64,000 bases of DNA, taken from Sipunculus nudus (taxonomy: Eukaryota; Annelida; Sipuncula; Golfingiida; Sipunculidae). The position numbers and the translations under genes are program-made. Under the pieces are notes generated by a model that saw only the letters and a program-made list of their open reading frames with translations, was not told the origin of the DNA and did not search any database. The stretch is from assembly GCA_026874595.1 (NCBI GenBank), contig CM049319.1, forward strand, positions 2,177,501 to 2,241,500. Direction: 5' to 3'. Shown here one piece after another: positions 58,901 to 64,000 of this stretch (positions are counted from its first letter, which is position 1; each line of letters begins with the position of its first letter).

Positions 58901-61689
58901 ACAGCTATCAGTACTCTTACTTACTGAATGCACTCTAAAAACCTGCACTCTAAAAACTTGCATATCGACTTACTTTAATCGGTCGCCTCTTAACAGACCA
59001 TGCTTCAATTCAGAGCAATAAAATGATGGCAAATTGGTTGGACCATGAGCTGGACGGAACACCGAGAAATAAGGGAGCATTATAGAAAGAAAACTGGACT
59101 TCAGTAAGGGGAATTAATACAGTGTACATCATTGTTAGAGTTCTCAATTTACTTTGTTTAAATTTAAGGTTATTGGATGGTCCCCTGTTTTATGTTCACC
59201 TAGAATTCTTATTAAATTATTCAGAATTAAAAAAAAAGACATTATAAACATTATTCCTTCTACCCCCAAGCCTGAAATAAACAAGCTGGACAGATGTGAA
59301 ACAAACTTGGTCTGACATCTCAACATTCTAACCGAGCAAGAAGTGAAGATTTTTATCTTTTGCAAAAAAAAAAACATGAACACGTGACATTATCTACCGG
59401 AAGTTGCTGCGGACTTGTTCCCCTCACCAATAATAGAAGAGTTATTGTACCCGGCGGCAGCTGCCATAGCTGTTGTTGATCTTGCTTGGAGTGTCAACAT
59501 CCACAATGACACCTGCCCACTTATATTTGATGACACAACCATCCGTGTCCACATGATGTATAAAGATATAGCTGTCCGTCTTTGGACGTATTTTCGCAGG
59601 AATTTTATTCGTTGTAAAATAATGTGATATATGCCATAAAAACAAATCTTAAAATTATATGTATGTCAGAATACCTTCCGTTTCCAAATAAACACTTTCT
59701 GAATAATTAAATATTTTACAGGTAATAATTAATTTGCTTGCGATATTTTCTGCTGCCATTTACATTTATTTTACACCGACTCTCAACGCGATGCGATGAG
59801 ATAATAAACAATATTCTGACACAGCACAATTCTAATTGTTCCAACATAAAACAACAAATGATGTGACCACTATACCTGTTACTAATAGAACTAATGTTAT
59901 CACAACGCCTAACTGGCCTATTGTCTCTTCTTTTTACGGTTGTAGCCGCTACCGAAATCTCTGTTATAACAGGCATTGACGTATGCTTGCCGGTAATCAT
60001 CGACCGCGTTCGGCTTTGACAGTAAAAATGTACATTGATCAGAAACCATGGCCGAAGTTGCTTTGTTGCATCTATCTGTTTAGTGTTTACGCCTTCCGGC
60101 AAGGTCTGGACTTGATTGTAGTGTCCTGGCTGAGCATGTCCTGTAAGCCGCTGGCAAGGTCCCGGCTCCCGTACATCAGAATAATTTACGGTTATGAATG
60201 GGGAATACACCCCAGTGATAGATGGCTGCTACTAGGGCTGACACCGCGGTTTTAGTCACATGCAAATCTATGTCCTAATATTTATGAACAACAGGGGCGG
60301 ATACAGGATTATAGAATGGAGCAGGGTACAAAAGGGTTGGGAAAAGGTTGAGGTTATTGGAAGTGCACCTACACCTCCAATAGAATATAAAAAATATAAA
60401 CTTTTTTTTTAAATGTTGGCCGTGATGGCGCATCTTGGAGTTGTTTTAAAAGCATAATGATGCGAAATCCTGCTCTGTTTTTTTTTATATTAAGCGCTTT
60501 TTTTCTATTTTCAAGAGAATATGTGTCCATTTTTTAATATAATACACCAAGTACTTTTCTACCTACTATCATTTATTTTACGTATTATGGCGCCATTAAA
60601 CTCTGAAGGTGTTGTATTGCTACACGGTGGTATATGCACGTACACTCCACCTGATACATATCTAAGTGCTTTAAAGATAGACAGTAAGGATCGTCTACTT
60701 CATAGTATATGGGTGTTCATAATTCTTATCTGAGTGTCTCCACTACACAGCCATGATGGTGACTATCTATTGTTTTAACACCAGCACATAATGAAGTTAT
60801 TGGCCTGTGCCACATGATGGAGGACGTTAAACCAAGATTTCCTTAATGTGTTTCTTATAGTTTCCTGCAGTGTGGGGCCGGTATCGTGTTTTTAAATAAT
60901 CTCTGGAAGCCTGCGACAATATCGTGGGAACACGACACCCGTGAGAGTTCTGTTTCTTATTTCGTTGATTAGCGTGTCAGCCATTTTGATTTGCACGGTC
61001 GCTCCTCTGTAGAGATAACATTTCCCCCTTCGCGCACTGGTGTAAATACTCGCAGGTCGTGTGTTTTATCCTCTTTTTTTCAAACGCGAAAATTAAAATT
61101 CAAATTTAAGATTGCCGTCAAGAGGTCTCTTGTTAGTTGATATATATTCAAAGTTGTTCTTTATTAAGATGTTCTTCTGTGGTTTGATGTATAGTCGAAG
61201 AGAGGTCCTGCGACGAATATACGACTGGGCTGAGATGTAAAAACTGACTCACTGTATAGCGCGGGTCAGTCTAATCACAGTTTCTTCTAAAACATGGTAT
61301 TTGCTTCCAGGCCCTCAAAATTCTATGGATTCGTTATTTGAATTAAATTAAGGTTTTCAGCATTTGGCGCCGAACTATACCGAGACGTGATAAACCTTGA
61401 GCTGACCATGACTGTGAAAGACTTTATTCATCCGTTAGTGCCAACATGAGTGCATATTTGGATTTTTAAAATTTTTATTTCAATTTATTCTTCATATGTA
61501 TTTAGAATAACCCGATTATTACAGATGTCTTATTTTCCTTTCATGTTTCAGTTTTGTTGGCGGACGTGGAGTGACCTTGTCAATGAATAGCGCAAACACA
61601 GACAGCAACATGATTGAGTTTATGCTGTTAGGTAGAACCTTTCATACATATAGGCCAGAAAACACACAGTCGCACACAGGCTTTTTTTA
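58901..61689. other. Non-coding DNA, no supported gene
   Basis: A small 17-bp tandem ('gcactctaaaaacctgcactctaaaaacttgc') is at about 58928-58962. A 164-codon minus frame at 59716-60210 is the longest non-repeat frame in the window, but it shows no domain, overlaps an open plus frame, and has AT-rich ends, so I do not call it. The part at 60850-61060 is GC-richer without an exon. Confidence 0.45.
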
Positions 61690-61985
61690 TATCCACGTGT
61701 ATATAACATGTGGGGATGCCACCCAAATTATATAAGCACATGACATTTGCCGTTAAGGCACACGAACCAGTGGTTTGCAAAGGGCTGTTTCTGCAATTAG
61801 TGACTTTTAACCCTCCGCTCATTAGCAGCCTACCACCTCAGGCTATATGTTTTTTTTGTTTGTCAGCATTGCCGTATGTACCGTGTTTACTTACATATTA
61901 TATATACACAAGCTCATGCGTTAATCACAGGGGCATTATAAGAACTATTCTTAACAGTAATTACCTACATTTCATTAATGTATGC
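61690..61985 (+). repeat. Dispersed repeat with conserved dyad, copy 2
   Basis: The second copy of the family at 54020-54330. Its dyad is at 61693-61713 (CCACGTGTA, TAT, AACATGTGG) followed by GGGA, and the distal blocks 'gtgtttacttaca', 'aagctcatgcgttaa' and 'taattacctacatttcattaatgtatg' match copy 1. The internal 'accagtggtttgcaaag' part is not visibly shared. Confidence 0.6.
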
Positions 61986-64000
61986 GCAGAGGAAGACACA
62001 AAATTCTACAGAAGAAATAAGTGAAAAGCTGGCATTAAAAGAGAAAATTTGAACTTAACAAGTCACATGGGGCGTAAAGGCCGAAACAATTCAATTGGTT
62101 CTTGTTAAAGTAAAATTTTGTATGCAAAAACATGTAAACTAGCAAATAGCCTTACCCGTTCCTCTGATGTTATTTGTTAACACTTTTTTTCCAAAGCTTA
62201 ATCATTTTTTTTTCTAAATGTTTCAAGTCCTGATGTTTATCTCTATAATTCATTAGTATTTGTGTCATAAAGCCATCAGTATTTCTCATAAGGCTTTTAA
62301 CAACAAACAAATCAATCACATCGCTGTTGCCTTTAAATATGGAGTTCACCAGCATAGAGAAAAGTTTGTCAGAAAGCTGTAAAAAAGCTGTTCAAAGCTG
62401 TAAAATCCTCTAGACATAATACAATTTTGATCATTAATGTGTATACGGGAGGACCCTGTATAAGATTACAATTAACCAGTCTCTGCTTTGTTGAATATCA
62501 TCGATCAGGCAAGAACTGCTACTATAATTATAATTATAATATGTGTATGAATTTCACAAATCAGAAATTACCCTAGGGCAAATAAGTTTAATTATAAAAC
62601 GTGACCATTAAAAAACGTCTACTTAGGATGACTTTTGCTGCATTCTGTGGATATATACCATGACTTTGTAATAAAATGTAACAGAGATTTGAAGAAAATG
62701 TAACAATTACAACCTTAAAGAGGAACGATTTTTGCAAAAAAATTTTACAATCATAGGCGTTTGGTTATAACAACTGTGACTGTTACATGAGCTATTACCA
62801 TAAAATATGTATAATATTTATTTTCCCGAATTTTTTTTTTGGCAATATTCCGGCAATATGTTGAAGGATTAAGATAATAATTATTATTAAAGATGTCTTT
62901 TTATCGCGCTAAATTTGCACAAAGAGCATGAGGGAGCATGCTCTAATGCACCTTACGTAAAAAAGAGGCAAGTATGCAAAAAAAATCACAAATTTAAAAA
63001 TATATATGAATTTATAAATGAATAAATATTCCCCCCTTAATTTAATTTCATCACGCACACAACTATCCGATACAATTTAACATACAACTATTGTCTTTAT
63101 GTTTACATGTGCAACTTTAACAATTAAATATTTAAAAAATATATTTATTTGAGAATTTTATAGTATTCTTTGACCAAAGGCCGAATCTGATATCTTGAAA
63201 ATTGGTCTTTTTTAATGTGTTATTCGATTTTATCACAGGATTAAAATACACTGATATCTTTTAATGTCTCAAGTCTCTCCAAATACAATGATCACGGAAC
63301 AGTGACTATATTGGCGGATCCAGAACAGGAGGACAAATTTACGACTGGGTTGTCCAGGACAGAGCGGTGCTCGACACCACTACTAAAAGTGTATTTTTTT
63401 ATTCTACGATATTTATCAAGATGCATACACAACAGAATACTTATCAAGGCCTACATAAGGGCTGTAACATCCTAGTCCAGATTATCAATTAGTCATAACA
63501 AGAGGAAGCGTGTCGAATCACAGCTTTACTGACACATGAGCGACCTCTCATCCTCACGTATATTCCTCACATTTTTCTTCCCTATTTTATTTAGCTGGAG
63601 ACTTTATCATCTAAAAAGAAACTCGAGCAAGCGAGTCAAGGAAAAACTGAAAATCTTGCTGCATGCTTAGTTGAACGCATCTGTCCAAATAAATTTTCGA
63701 GATGAAAATAATGATTAAAAAACGTTACCTAAGTTGGCACATTTATGAGATGAATATAAATGTAACTGAATAAAAATAAATGCTACAATAATTAATATCC
63801 TGATGCTTGTGGCTTTCTATTTTCCAATGAACGATTAGTGACCTTGGACCAATCCGGACTCTTAACCTTTCTATAATGCGGCACCTAAACTTATATACGG
63901 TCTGAACGGTCTATACATTGAGAGGCAGCATTGCTACTCCTATATACATGTAATTATCAAATGCACTATATAACATAGGAAACCCTGATATTTAGGACCT
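61986..64000. other. AT-rich non-coding DNA, no gene seen
   Basis: No supported exon, RNA or mobile element to the end of the window. Homopolymer A/T runs and TAATTATAATTATAAT-type words are frequent. Confidence 0.55.

Noticed and set aside
59716-60210. 164-codon minus-strand open frame
   Set aside because: Longest non-repeat frame, but without recognisable motifs, with low-complexity ends and an opposite-strand 90-codon frame. Not enough to call a gene.
1-64000. CRISPR array, prophage, operon or other prokaryotic system
   Set aside because: No spaced direct repeats, no dense long open frames and no ribosome-binding-site pattern. The sequence is eukaryotic in texture throughout.

Overview
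The window is AT-rich, almost entirely non-coding animal nuclear DNA. No long protein-coding gene, operon, rRNA gene, CRISPR array or other prokaryotic feature is visible. A bivalve or other molluscan genome is the best inference. This rests on three things: an exon for a calcitonin/DH31-type amidated neuropeptide of lophotrochozoan style, tandem-core repeats with hairpin ends that look like bivalve 'pearl'/HINE elements, and tRNA-derived SINEs. The species cannot be named from sequence alone.

The clearest coding feature is one minus-strand exon at 35817-35967. Its GC content is well above its surroundings and it has consensus splice sites. It encodes KR, then a 31-residue peptide with two N-terminal cysteines and a C-terminal SP, then the amidation/cleavage signal GRKRR. 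I found no signal-peptide exon, so the gene probably extends across long introns or outside the window. Four other exon-like or ORF-like stretches (24155-24299, 30303-30414, 48193-48497, 55374-55489) are listed at low confidence. A retroelement protease remnant at 37790-38008 has lost its catalytic Asp.

Layout. 1-4920: unique AT-rich DNA with one diverged dispersed repeat. 4921-6074: hairpin-ended element with three 279-bp core repeats. 6075-12500: AT-rich DNA with a 254-bp tandem duplication and a second copy of the 2.3-kb dispersed repeat. 12501-13926: second hairpin-ended element with five core repeats. 13927-20034: unique DNA with a perfect 36-bp palindrome. 20035-21600: two-tier satellite whose young core is about 20 nearly identical 33-bp units, each with two palindromes. 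21955-22195, 40205-40450 and 44850-45010: copies of one dispersed repeat, two of them carrying a close CTCF-type motif. 26935-27350: two tRNA-derived SINE copies. 35084-35757: poly(G) tract and 201-bp tandem duplication next to the neuropeptide exon. 42620-42830: CpG/GCGTG-dense patch. 44215-44765: LTR-like segment with heat-shock-element-like motifs. 46038-46211: palindromic MITE-like element followed by two perfect cAMP-response elements. 50945-51214: minus-strand SINE. 54020-54330 and 61690-61985: another dispersed family with a conserved dyad. 58090-58900: complex repeat-free sequence that may be conserved non-coding DNA.

The genes cannot be described as working together. The reading is one neuropeptide exon inside large introns or intergenic space full of non-autonomous mobile elements and simple repeats, some of which bring in candidate regulatory motifs.
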